A stretch of 27,303 bases of DNA, taken from contig JAYRHW010000160.1 of the NCBI GenBank assembly GCA_041907145.1, forward strand, positions 1-27,303. Direction: 5' to 3'. Under the pieces are notes generated by a model. That model searched no databases, had not been told where the DNA came from, and saw only the letters and a program-made list of their open reading frames with translations. A program made the translations under genes and the position numbers. Positions 7,761 to 15,302 of this stretch are shown here, piece by piece. The first letter of the stretch is position 1; each line of letters begins with the position of its first letter. This DNA comes from JAFLCA01 sp041907145 (lineage in GTDB: Bacteria; Bdellovibrionota_C; UBA2361; JAFLCA01).

Positions 7761-8608
7761 TTCAATATTCCCTCAACGAATGGAACTTCGAACACCTTCT
7801 CGTGCATGACTGGGCCATGCCCGAAGTATCCGTCTTCTCCAAAACATTCGCCATGGTCGCCCGTTACGATAAAATAGGTATTGCGAGGACATACATCATA
7901 GAGCTTAGTAAACAGCCTATCGAGGTACTCTACATTTGACTGCTGCTTGTCCTTGAGAGTCAACAGCTTATCCAGGTGAAAGAAATCCTCAGCCTGCCGC
8001 GCCAGCCCGGCATCCGCTCCTTCCATGACGAGATCGTCCAAATGCTTGAAGACGCCATGAACTCCATGAATTCGCGGCAACTCCGATCCGTCCTCGCCGG
8101 GCAAAGTGTAAGGATAGTGCGTCTCACCGACATTAAGCAGATAGAATGAAGGCTGATCCTTCTCGAATAAGAGGTTATCGATTATGGCGTTAAAATCGTT
8201 GTGCGACTTCATTAACTGATAGCGATCAAAGTGCTGATTGAGAATCGTCGTTTGATTGAGCACGGGAAGCGATACAAGCGCATTCGTCTTGTATCCCTGT
8301 TCCTTCAAAAAGGCCGGCAATGATAATCGCGGAACGAAGCCCTTAAAGGAGATATCAGGAATATTCAATCGCTCGCCCCAGCTGACGAAGTCCTTTTTGT
8401 ATACCTCTGACGCGAATACCCCACGAGGGCTGCGGTGCGGACTGGCTCCAAGAAGGAACACCGCGTGCGACGGCACGGTCCACGATGCGAAAGAGTATCG
8501 CTGCTCGCACTTACCGAGCCTCGAAATATTAGGGGTCTTAGCCGCTGCAAAGGTATCGTAACGGCAGCTATCAAAGGTAATGAGAACAAGATTGTTTTTG
8601 ACGGTCAT
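7757..8608 (-). CDS. Sulfatase/phosphoethanolamine-transferase-fold protein, cytoplasmic-looking
   Basis: A 283-residue member of the alkaline phosphatase superfamily, shorter than usual sulfatases (often 450 or more). Asp13 in LITFDSCRYD is the first metal ligand. WTVPSH at 43-48 occupies the nucleophile position; the C-x-P-x-R sulfatase signature is absent, so a formylglycine sulfatase is unlikely and Thr44 is the probable nucleophile, as in phosphotransferases of this fold. NVGETHYPY (159-167), TGDHGE (249-254) and FGHGPVMHE (262-270) supply the remaining metal and substrate positions. There is no signal peptide and no transmembrane segment, unlike the two phosphodiesterases around it. Both ends overlap neighbours as ATGA. 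It might act on a cytoplasmic precursor or be exported by an unseen route; both are inference. Confidence 0.82.
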   Translation of the reverse strand: MTVKNNLVLITFDSCRYDTFAAAKTPNISRLGKCEQRYSFASWTVPSHAVFLLGASPHRSPRGVFASEVYKKDFVSWGERLNIPDISFKGFVPRLSLPAFLKEQGYKTNALVSLPVLNQTTILNQHFDRYQLMKSHNDFNAIIDNLLFEKDQPSFYLLNVGETHYPYTLPGEDGSELPRIHGVHGVFKHLDDLVMEGADAGLARQAEDFFHLDKLLTLKDKQQSNVEYLDRLFTKLYDVCPRNTYFIVTGDHGECFGEDGYFGHGPVMHEKVFEVPFVEGILK

Positions 8609-9438
8609 AACTCAACTCCAACGGCCCGTGCTGCAACGAACCCGCCCAGCAAGGAAACCAACAAGAAAGGCACTATCCAATGTGTATGGTAACCAAAAAA
8701 TAAAATGGATCGTTCAGGATACAATATTTCCAATGCAGAAATCCCTGGGGGCAGCCTGCCCGACTGTGATGAGGGATAGAGCAGCCGATCCCCCAAAGCC
8801 TCTGAGCGTATAGGTTCAATCTTCGATAGGCCGGTGCCGGAGGGAATTTCAACCACCAGCGCCGAGCCAGGGGCGGCGTCAAGAGTGATCTCGTGATTGC
8901 CGGAAGTTAGAGGGCTGAGCCGCCAGAGGACTTCCTTATCCCGTGCGGCTCGCAGCGGGCCCAGCACTTGAAAGTCCTCGCTGCGCGAATGCAGCTTGGG
9001 AGTCACGGCCGAATCAGCAAGCTTCGCCCGAACGACTATTGACTGCCCCGGTACCGGGGCCTCATACCCGAACCAGCTATTGAACTGCCCCAATATAAAA
9101 ATACAAGGCAACGCCAAAATAAGCAGCGGCGGAATCGCCAACAAAAAATAATGCACACCGCCTGCCAGCATGCGGCCCTGAGCCTTCAAGGCCAGCTTAG
9201 TGTCATGACGAAAGAGCACTGCTTCGAGCATGCCAGCATGAATCCTCCGCTTCACCTCGCGCAGTTTTGTTTGAAATGAGACTTTGCCGTAGAGCAGGGC
9301 TAAAGCAACGCCAACCACCAACGAGAGAATCGCAAGCGACATGGCCGGACCTAAGGCAGCCAAATAGCGCATCGCTAGATCGACCAGCACTCCGATACCG
9401 TGATGAATGATACTCACTAAGCTACTCAAGGTATCCAA
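8605..9438 (-). CDS. Integral membrane protein of unknown function
   Basis: A 277-residue protein with hydrophobic segments at about 33-50, 96-117 and 254-272. Between the first two lies a basic, amphipathic helical region (52-92). Between the last two lies a soluble domain (about 120-245) that looks like beta-rich sequence and would be periplasmic if the basic loop is cytoplasmic. The helix-TM arrangement is faintly reminiscent of Oxa1/EMC3-type (DUF106) proteins, but I would not name it as one. The start is uncertain: TTG 9438 overlaps the upstream small gene by 17 bases, and GTG 9417 is an alternative. The stop overlaps the next gene as ATGA. Its place between phosphodiesterase-type enzymes suggests a membrane partner for them. 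Confidence 0.75.
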   Translation of the reverse strand: MDTLSSLVSIIHHGIGVLVDLAMRYLAALGPAMSLAILSLVVGVALALLYGKVSFQTKLREVKRRIHAGMLEAVLFRHDTKLALKAQGRMLAGGVHYFLLAIPPLLILALPCIFILGQFNSWFGYEAPVPGQSIVVRAKLADSAVTPKLHSRSEDFQVLGPLRAARDKEVLWRLSPLTSGNHEITLDAAPGSALVVEIPSGTGLSKIEPIRSEALGDRLLYPSSQSGRLPPGISALEILYPERSILFFGYHTHWIVPFLLVSLLGGFVAARAVGVEL

Positions 9439-9652
9439 GACCTTTCAGTTGATTGGCAATATCCTCGACTTCCTGTTTGGAAGCCTCACGCTTCCCGGTG
9501 CTTGCCAGTACCTTAGCCGCCTCGGCCTCGAGAATTCTGAGGGCGAATTCTTCGACTGACGCAGCACCGGCAATTTGCGCGGCAACACGCAGTTTCTCGG
9601 CAAGCTCGTCACTAAGCTTCAATTTCTTTCCAAACATAGAGGCACCTTTCAA
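9422..9652 (-). CDS. Small ribbon-helix-helix-like protein
   Basis: A 76-residue protein. Residues 10-45 (KLKLSDELAEKLRVAAQIAG, then SVEEFALRILEAEAAK) follow the strand-helix-helix pattern of CopG/Arc-type ribbon-helix-helix proteins. A short linker and a second helix end in LKGLGYLE. Similar LxxLGY endings occur at the C-termini of many sulfatase-family proteins, which may reflect a shared docking tail; that link is from memory and is inference. The ATG overlaps the stop of the upstream 695-residue phosphodiesterase as ATGA, and the 3' end overlaps the membrane protein gene. It could be an operon-specific regulator or a non-DNA-binding adaptor; the sequence alone does not decide. Confidence 0.72.
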   Translation of the reverse strand: MKGASMFGKKLKLSDELAEKLRVAAQIAGAASVEEFALRILEAEAAKVLASTGKREASKQEVEDIANQLKGLGYLE

Positions 9653-11736
9653 TACAGAACCCGCCCTTCCATATAGGCTGGAACGGGCACGGCAAATAAA
9701 TCCAACACCGAGGGCGCAATTTCAGCTATCGAAGGCTGTTGCTGAAGAAGCGGCAGGTTGCTGAACAATACTCCAGGAACGAGCTCGGGATCCACATGGT
9801 GGTCACCGCTCCAAGCCTTTAGGTTATCAGAGAAAATATCTCGCTCGAAACCTCCGGTCACCGAGTCCCAGGACACCCGGTATCCGCGGGCATAGCCCAC
9901 TACCAGGTCAGGAGCCTCGGAAACATACAGCCCCTTATATGCCACGGCGGTATCATGGACGCGAACGATAGCTTGCGCGCCGTCTTGAGGATCCTTGAGG
10001 GCCTCCAGCTTACGAGAAATCTCGCGCTTGAGGGTCGAAGCTTCAGCATCAGTTACGATGCCTTGAAACTCTCTCCCCACTCGGTTCAGAAAAATTCCGG
10101 AAAGTCCTATGGCGAAAGCCTTGGTCCTGCTCCAATCGACGTTCTTCAGGTAATCCCCTTCTGGCTTGCTCCCCTCTTTGAGAGCCAAATACCCCTCCTT
10201 AAGCAGCCAGGAATTGAGATTCACGCCGCGACGGAACGAGGAGAAACCGTGGTCGCTCAGGACGATAAGGACGTCCTCCGGGCGAAGCTCGCCGCGAATT
10301 CTTCCGACAAGATCGTCCATGCGACGGTACATCTGTTCAATGACCGAGGCGAACTCCTTACTTTCGCGCGGAGCGGGATGCCGGTCATCGAGATAGCGCC
10401 AAAACATATGCTGAATGCGGTCGCTGGCATCAAAAACGCAAACACAGAGTCCCTCCGGCGTGCGCTTGAGCACATCAAAGAACATCTGCTCGCGCTCCTG
10501 ATGTACCGCATAGGTCTGGTCGAGAAAGCGCTGATCATCCAAGACCCCCTCGTTGCGCCCCCAAGTATCTTCGAGGAGTCCAAGAGTTCCAAAATAGCCC
10601 TGACGCTTGGCCAGCCACGTGGGGAAAAATATCGGGTGTCCAATCGGCAAGGACGGCCGCTCAGGGTTTACATTGACAGGCGAAACATATAATTCGACTT
10701 CGGGAGAAGTCTTCCGCAAACACACCCGAGCAATACCTGAAACCGCAGTACGTCCCTTGCCGAAGCGCAGTTCCAGCCAGGGCGAGAAGGTATTGAGGTG
10801 GAGCGTGGTCGTACTTTCGCCGAGTACCAAAACCGCCTTGTCATCGCCCGAGACCTCCACTGAAAACGGCAGTGAGAGCGTCACGCCATCGATGGTTGGG
10901 CCGAGTATCTTGCCTGACCAGCCCTCGCCTTCCTTGGTCAGTGGATGCCGCTCCCCGCCCGTGGTGCCATCAGCCGAGGCAGAATCGCCGACTGCAGCAG
11001 ATGAATAATAGGAGAACGTCCCCTGCGAACCGCGCACATCAGGAGTGCACATAGCCGAAAGTATATTTCCGTAAAATTTCTCAGGGGGATACGAAATGGG
11101 CACGCGGATGACATTCGAGAAAATGCCCTGGGCTCCGAGAATCTTCCAAAAGGGCTTGCTGCCGCGAGCAATGCGCACCTTGGGCCGCTTGATGGAGAAG
11201 CTCAGTTTTCCCAGGCGGATCATTTTTCCTGTGGACTCAGTGACCGTCGACGAAAGCAGCGGCAAGCAGTGACGCTTATCGCGAGTTAGAAAGTCAAAGA
11301 TATTATGCGCCCCTGGGTTTACGCCGGTCTGAAACGTTGACCAAGCCACGGGCGACAGCGCCGGCAATGTCGTACCCAATCGGGAGTAACTTCCTTGCTC
11401 CTTCAGGGCGGCTAAATTGGGCATAAGGCCCTCACTCATATAGCGCTCCGCGAGCGACGGCTCGAGACCATCAAGCCCGACAATCACTACTCTCTTCGCG
11501 CGTGCATGAGCCGGCACACCGCGACGACGCAGAAGTTTAATTATCCACCGAAACGGCAGCAGCAAGAGGGTCAGCAGAAGCAGACCCAGAGTCAGGAGAA
11601 AAACGAACGTTGAACCCAAAAATGCAAACCCAGCGCCGGGGCCGATGTACGCAGATGCAGTGTCAGGCACACTCAAAGTGGACAGCGCGATGCTCGCGGC
11701 CAGTATCCAGGGAGCAAGATGATTTCTAACGCGCAT
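9649..11736 (-). CDS. Membrane-anchored type I phosphodiesterase/alkaline-phosphatase-superfamily protein
   Basis: A 695-residue protein. An N-terminal signal-like segment (10-29) is followed by AYIGPGAGFAF and a strong transmembrane helix at about 39-62, then a basic stop-transfer stretch (PFRWIIKLLRRR). The catalytic domain begins at about 80. Asp89 in VIVGLDGLEP is a metal ligand. Ser128 in ALSPVAWSTFQTG is the expected nucleophile. DASDRIQHMFW (436-446) and LSDHGF (493-498) are metal sites, as is SGDHHVDP (643-650). It is paralogous to the Tat-exported enzyme at 5757-7760, but it keeps its own anchor, so the operon makes one tethered and one released enzyme. AGGG lies 7 bases before the ATG. 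The gene starts 15 bases after the FAD protein's stop and overlaps the small RHH-like gene by 4 bases. The reaction is hydrolysis or transfer of a phosphoester at the envelope; substrate unknown. Confidence 0.88.
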   Translation of the reverse strand: MRVRNHLAPWILAASIALSTLSVPDTASAYIGPGAGFAFLGSTFVFLLTLGLLLLTLLLLPFRWIIKLLRRRGVPAHARAKRVVIVGLDGLEPSLAERYMSEGLMPNLAALKEQGSYSRLGTTLPALSPVAWSTFQTGVNPGAHNIFDFLTRDKRHCLPLLSSTVTESTGKMIRLGKLSFSIKRPKVRIARGSKPFWKILGAQGIFSNVIRVPISYPPEKFYGNILSAMCTPDVRGSQGTFSYYSSAAVGDSASADGTTGGERHPLTKEGEGWSGKILGPTIDGVTLSLPFSVEVSGDDKAVLVLGESTTTLHLNTFSPWLELRFGKGRTAVSGIARVCLRKTSPEVELYVSPVNVNPERPSLPIGHPIFFPTWLAKRQGYFGTLGLLEDTWGRNEGVLDDQRFLDQTYAVHQEREQMFFDVLKRTPEGLCVCVFDASDRIQHMFWRYLDDRHPAPRESKEFASVIEQMYRRMDDLVGRIRGELRPEDVLIVLSDHGFSSFRRGVNLNSWLLKEGYLALKEGSKPEGDYLKNVDWSRTKAFAIGLSGIFLNRVGREFQGIVTDAEASTLKREISRKLEALKDPQDGAQAIVRVHDTAVAYKGLYVSEAPDLVVGYARGYRVSWDSVTGGFERDIFSDNLKAWSGDHHVDPELVPGVLFSNLPLLQQQPSIAEIAPSVLDLFAVPVPAYMEGRVLY

Positions 11737-11751
11737 TTCTACCCTAAATCC

Positions 11752-13134
11752 TTAGGCGGCATTTTGAATCTGAGCCGAGGCAACAATCAGCTCGGCAAGC
11801 CGCTTGGCCTGATCGCGCAGTTCTCGCACCGCAGTGGTTTCCCAAAGAATTCCCTTCCGAAGCGATCCGATTGTGAGCAAGGAGGGTAGCACCGCCCCAT
11901 CCGACCTTCGCGCACGCCCATTCTCGTCAACGTCCAAGCCGATTCCCAAATCATCTAACTTGCAGTAGCCGTCCGCAAGCAACTGCTGCGTTAACGGGGT
12001 TGAACACATAGCAAGACTCGCGGCAGGCCCCGTGCAGTTAATAGCGCGCTGAACCGTAATACTCTGGGAAGCCCCTTTCGGGCGCGAGCGGAAGCGCACG
12101 AGCACGGCACCTCCCGATGGCTCGATAGATTCCAATCGGCCACTTAGTTGAATAAGCTTCTTGTGCCTCAGCAACGCCTCGAGCTCATCAGCTACCTCCG
12201 GAGCAACGCGATGCCTATGCACCTCCCAATAGGGCCGAACATGGCGCAGAAATCGCTTCTGCTCGACAGGTCCTAGCGCCTTCCATAGCGCCTGCGTCTC
12301 AGGCCGCAGGGAATCGATCGCCGAGCGCCAATTTTCATGTCCGACCTCGATCACCTGGCGCAAGGCATGCAGCAAGGCACGCGCTGAATTTGGCTTAGAG
12401 GTTACCACAGGGGTCGGCGCGGGTTTGAACGCCAGGGCATGTACTCGCGGTAAGAATCCACGACGGGACAAGAGGTACAAGGGGCCCTGGAAACCGGAGT
12501 CCTGAGCCTCGAGCACCACATCGGCTGCAGTCAATCCCGAACCAATCAGCAGTACGGGCTGTGCTGCCTGAAGGCCCGCGAAGAGATCGGGCTGCCAAGG
12601 GTTGGCGATAAACTGCCGAGTTTCCTCCAGCGCTGCGGCAACGGGAATTGGGGATTGAGGTCTTGTATGCCCAGTAGCCAGAATGACCGTCGCTGCTTGA
12701 AATGAAAGACGGCTGTCCGTTGTCAGAGTCCAAGTACCGAACTTCTCTGCTTTGCAGCTAAGCACCTCTGCGCGCACGATTCTAACTCTTCCAGCAGCCT
12801 CCTCCTTGGCAGCCTGTAAAAGTTCAGCAATGTACTCGCCATACAGACGGCGCGGGGCAAAGGTCGTAGCGGAAGAAGCCGGGTTCCGGCCCTCCAGCCA
12901 GCGCTGGAAATGTCCAGCATCGTCAGGGAATGCGCTCATGCCGGAGGCAGGCACATTGAGGAGATGCTTGTCGCAGCGTGTGCCATAGGCGATCCCTCGC
13001 CCCAAGGCGTCCCTCTCGAACAACAACAACGAGCCCTTATACCCGGAGCGGATGAGCTGAACGACCGTCATCGCCCCTGAAAAGCCGCCACCGATGACTG
13101 CAACTGAATGGGGAACTTTCATGGGCCGCAGCAT
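11752..13134 (-). CDS. FAD/NAD(P)-binding protein (PF13454-type)
   Basis: A 460-residue flavoprotein. The FAD Rossmann motif VAVIGGGFSG is at 11-20, followed by a family-typical stretch GRGIAYGT--HLLNVPASGMSAFPDD (45-72) that I associate with the FAD-NAD(P)-binding domain PF13454 (HpaB/YdhS-like). ILATGH at 151-156 is the second FAD contact and PVLLIGSGLTAADVV at 193-207 is a second dinucleotide-binding fold. The C-terminal part has NCTGPAAS and ILWETTAVRELRDQA. Two starts are possible (ATG 13134 or ATG 13122); neither has a strong Shine-Dalgarno. The gene follows prmC by 42 bases and precedes the phosphodiesterase by 15 bases, so it is likely in one transcript with both. The oxidation it catalyses is unknown. 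Confidence 0.85.
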   Translation of the reverse strand: MLRPMKVPHSVAVIGGGFSGAMTVVQLIRSGYKGSLLLFERDALGRGIAYGTRCDKHLLNVPASGMSAFPDDAGHFQRWLEGRNPASSATTFAPRRLYGEYIAELLQAAKEEAAGRVRIVRAEVLSCKAEKFGTWTLTTDSRLSFQAATVILATGHTRPQSPIPVAAALEETRQFIANPWQPDLFAGLQAAQPVLLIGSGLTAADVVLEAQDSGFQGPLYLLSRRGFLPRVHALAFKPAPTPVVTSKPNSARALLHALRQVIEVGHENWRSAIDSLRPETQALWKALGPVEQKRFLRHVRPYWEVHRHRVAPEVADELEALLRHKKLIQLSGRLESIEPSGGAVLVRFRSRPKGASQSITVQRAINCTGPAASLAMCSTPLTQQLLADGYCKLDDLGIGLDVDENGRARRSDGAVLPSLLTIGSLRKGILWETTAVRELRDQAKRLAELIVASAQIQNAA

Positions 13135-13176
13135 AGCATGTTCTGCGATCCAGAAAACCTAGATAAGGCTCTGAAA

Positions 13177-14052
13177 TTACAAGGATTGGGAAAGAAGTAC
13201 AGCTCTGTCCAGACCACTTAAATCCCGCAGTGACTCCACCTTCCCCCATTTTTTGAGCTGACTTGCTCTTAGAGAAATCGCCGCATGTTGCCCAGCCCCT
13301 GTCTCAATAAGCAGCTTTCCCGCAGGCGTAAGATAATCTGCTGCTTGAGAAAGCAATGTATGAATTGCATCTAAACCAGATGCTCCGGCATACAGCGCTT
13401 GCCGTGGCTCGAATCTAGTTTCGGGGGATACATCGGTGTCTCCCTCCGAGATATAGGGAGGGTTTGAAACAATGAGGTCAAACCGCTCACTGGGGAGGAT
13501 CGCCTGGAACCAGTTAGACTCCCTGAAATCAATCTCGACCCCCCAACGCTGCGCGTTTTGCTTCGCTACTTCTAGCGCTTGGCTCGAAACATCTACAGCC
13601 ACGATCTGCGCAAACTTTCCAATACGCTCAAGCTCAAGAGCCATGGTGATCGCTATGCATCCTGAGCCTGTACCCAAATCAAGCAGCGAGAGATTCGCCT
13701 TTTGCAGAGCAGCACACAATCTGCATGAAATCTCAATCAACAATTCCGTCTCGGGCCGCGGGTCAAGAACCTGTGGCGTGACTATAAAGTCCCTACCGAA
13801 AAATTCCCGCTTACCGATCAAATGCGAAATTGGCTCACCAGCGGCCCTTCGAAGCACCAAGCTCTGAAATCGCAACGCCTGCTCACCGCTAACTCGCAGC
13901 GCTGGATCTGCTAGCAGCTTGACCCGCGGGATGTCCAAGCAGAATTCAAGCAATATGCGAGCATCCAGGTCGGCAGTTAATGAGCTAGCTTGAAGCGCGG
14001 AGCGCGCGCCAGCCAGAAGCTTGGAAACTGACGCAGTATCGTTACTCGTCAT
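13177..14052 (-). CDS. prmC: Peptide chain release factor N5-glutamine methyltransferase
   Basis: PrmC (HemK) methylates the glutamine of the GGQ motif in release factors, using S-adenosylmethionine, in the cytoplasm. The 291-residue product has RPETE (99-103), the SAM-binding DLGTGSG (125-131), the acidic AVDVS at 152-156 and the active-site NPPY (197-200). I choose ATG 14052 over the upstream frame opening at 14112: the product then has the usual length of about 280-290, begins with the expected helical N-terminal domain, and overlaps the prfA stop by 11 bases. The longer form would add 20 Arg/Pro-rich residues coded inside prfA. The prfA-prmC pairing is a widespread arrangement in bacteria and agrees with the enzyme acting on the product of the gene before it. 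Confidence 0.95.
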   Translation of the reverse strand: MTSNDTASVSKLLAGARSALQASSLTADLDARILLEFCLDIPRVKLLADPALRVSGEQALRFQSLVLRRAAGEPISHLIGKREFFGRDFIVTPQVLDPRPETELLIEISCRLCAALQKANLSLLDLGTGSGCIAITMALELERIGKFAQIVAVDVSSQALEVAKQNAQRWGVEIDFRESNWFQAILPSERFDLIVSNPPYISEGDTDVSPETRFEPRQALYAGASGLDAIHTLLSQAADYLTPAGKLLIETGAGQHAAISLRASQLKKWGKVESLRDLSGLDRAVLLSQSL

Positions 14053-15145
14053 CCGCTTCGGCCTGCTTCTTGGGGGCAGACTCTCCACCTCCCAACGCCA
14101 AAGCCTGGTCATGCGCCGTGAGAGGATCGACGAGCTGGTCTAGATCTCCGTCCATAATTGCCGACAGAGAGTACAAAGACAGCCCTATACGGTGGTCCGT
14201 TACCCGTGACTGAGGATAATTGTAGGTGCGAATTTTTTCCGATCGCTCGCCGGAACCCAGCTGGCTGCGTCTATCGGCGCTGCGCTCGGCGTCGAGCTGC
14301 TGCTGTTTGAATTCATAAAGCCGCGCGCGAAGCACCCGCATCGCCTTGTCGCGGTTTTTGAGCTGCGACTTCTCGTCTTGCATCGCCACAACGATACCAG
14401 TCGGAATATGAGTGATACGTACCGCTGAATCGGTCGTATTCACGCTCTGTCCTCCTGGTCCGCCTGCTCGATAGACGTCGATACGTAAATCCTTTTGCTC
14501 AATCTGAACCTCGACCTCCTCGGCCTCAGGCAGCACCGCCACGGTAACCGTGGAGGTGTGTATGCGGCCTTGCGCCTCGGTCTTGGGCACACGCTGTACG
14601 CGGTGGACTCCCTTTTCGTACTTCAGCCTACTATACGCGCCCGCCCCGCTGACCATGCAGATTACTTCTTTGAAGCCCCCGGCAGGAGCCTCGCTGACAC
14701 TCATGACTTCCATGCGCCATTTCCTGCCCTCGACGTAGCGCGTAAAAAGGCGAAATAAATCGCCGGCAAAAATTCCGGCTTCGTCTCCTCCGGCTCCGGC
14801 ACGGATTTCCATGATGACGTTCTTATCGTCGTTTGGATCCTTGGGAATTAGGAGCACTCGCATACGCTTCTCGAGGCCCTCTAGCTCGGCCTGAAGCATC
14901 CGCACCTCTTCTTGAGCTGTCTCGACTAACTCCGGATCGTCAGCCGCATCGAGGATCTCTCGGCTGCCCTGGAGTTCTTCCTTGGCCTTTCGATAAGCAC
15001 GAAAAGTTGCTACGACCTCAGTCAGGTCCTTGTGTTCCTTTGAGAGCTTCTGAAAAAGGGCCCGATCCTTGATGACATCGGGCGAGGATAGCTTCTCGGC
15101 TATTTCCTCGTATCGCTCTTCGACTTGTACCAGTTTATCCCACAT
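14042..15145 (-). CDS. prfA: Peptide chain release factor 1
   Basis: RF1 recognises UAA and UAG and triggers peptide release on the ribosome. The 367-residue product has an N-terminal coiled domain, the anticodon-like PxT motif as PKT (187-189, in VHRVQRVPKTEAQGR), and the catalytic GGQ (231-233, in AGGPGGQSVNTTDS). It ends with the usual TYNYPQSRVTDHRIGL and an acidic tail. The PxT motif and length mark it as RF1, not RF2. I choose ATG 15145 over a GTG at 15169: RF1 proteins normally begin close to the KLxxVEERYEE helix, and AGGCGG lies just upstream of the ATG. A sigma70-like promoter (15155-15183) also fits the shorter form. Confidence 0.96.
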   Translation of the reverse strand: MWDKLVQVEERYEEIAEKLSSPDVIKDRALFQKLSKEHKDLTEVVATFRAYRKAKEELQGSREILDAADDPELVETAQEEVRMLQAELEGLEKRMRVLLIPKDPNDDKNVIMEIRAGAGGDEAGIFAGDLFRLFTRYVEGRKWRMEVMSVSEAPAGGFKEVICMVSGAGAYSRLKYEKGVHRVQRVPKTEAQGRIHTSTVTVAVLPEAEEVEVQIEQKDLRIDVYRAGGPGGQSVNTTDSAVRITHIPTGIVVAMQDEKSQLKNRDKAMRVLRARLYEFKQQQLDAERSADRRSQLGSGERSEKIRTYNYPQSRVTDHRIGLSLYSLSAIMDGDLDQLVDPLTAHDQALALGGGESAPKKQAEADDE

Positions 15146-15154
15146 ACGCCGCCT

Positions 15155-15183
15155 AATATGAGCGAACACTCGAACAATGACAA
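15155..15183 (-). promoter_or_regulatory. Possible sigma70-type promoter of prfA
   Basis: On the minus strand TTGTCA (15178-15183) and CATATT (15155-15160) are separated by 17 bases, matching 5 of 6 and 4 of 6 consensus positions. The transcript would begin only a few bases before ATG 15145, giving an almost leaderless mRNA. That is odd next to the AGGCGG, so chance is a real alternative. Confidence 0.3.
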
Positions 15184-15302
15184 GTTCCCTTGGCGCCGGA
15201 ATTTAGAGAGATTCGAGAGACGGGCTATAAACCGGTATAACGCGAAGATGCCGGAGTTGGTCCCTTTCCAAGTCATGCGTACCAATGCATGCAGCAAATA
15301 GA

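Noticed and set aside
9955..10692. Plus-strand 245-codon frame opposite the phosphodiesterase
   Set aside because: It lies wholly antisense to a well-supported phosphodiesterase with intact catalytic motifs; no homology-like features of its own.
15100..15297. Minus-strand 65-codon frame between flagellin and prfA
   Set aside because: It overlaps the prfA 5' end in another frame and has no ribosome-binding site or recognisable sequence.
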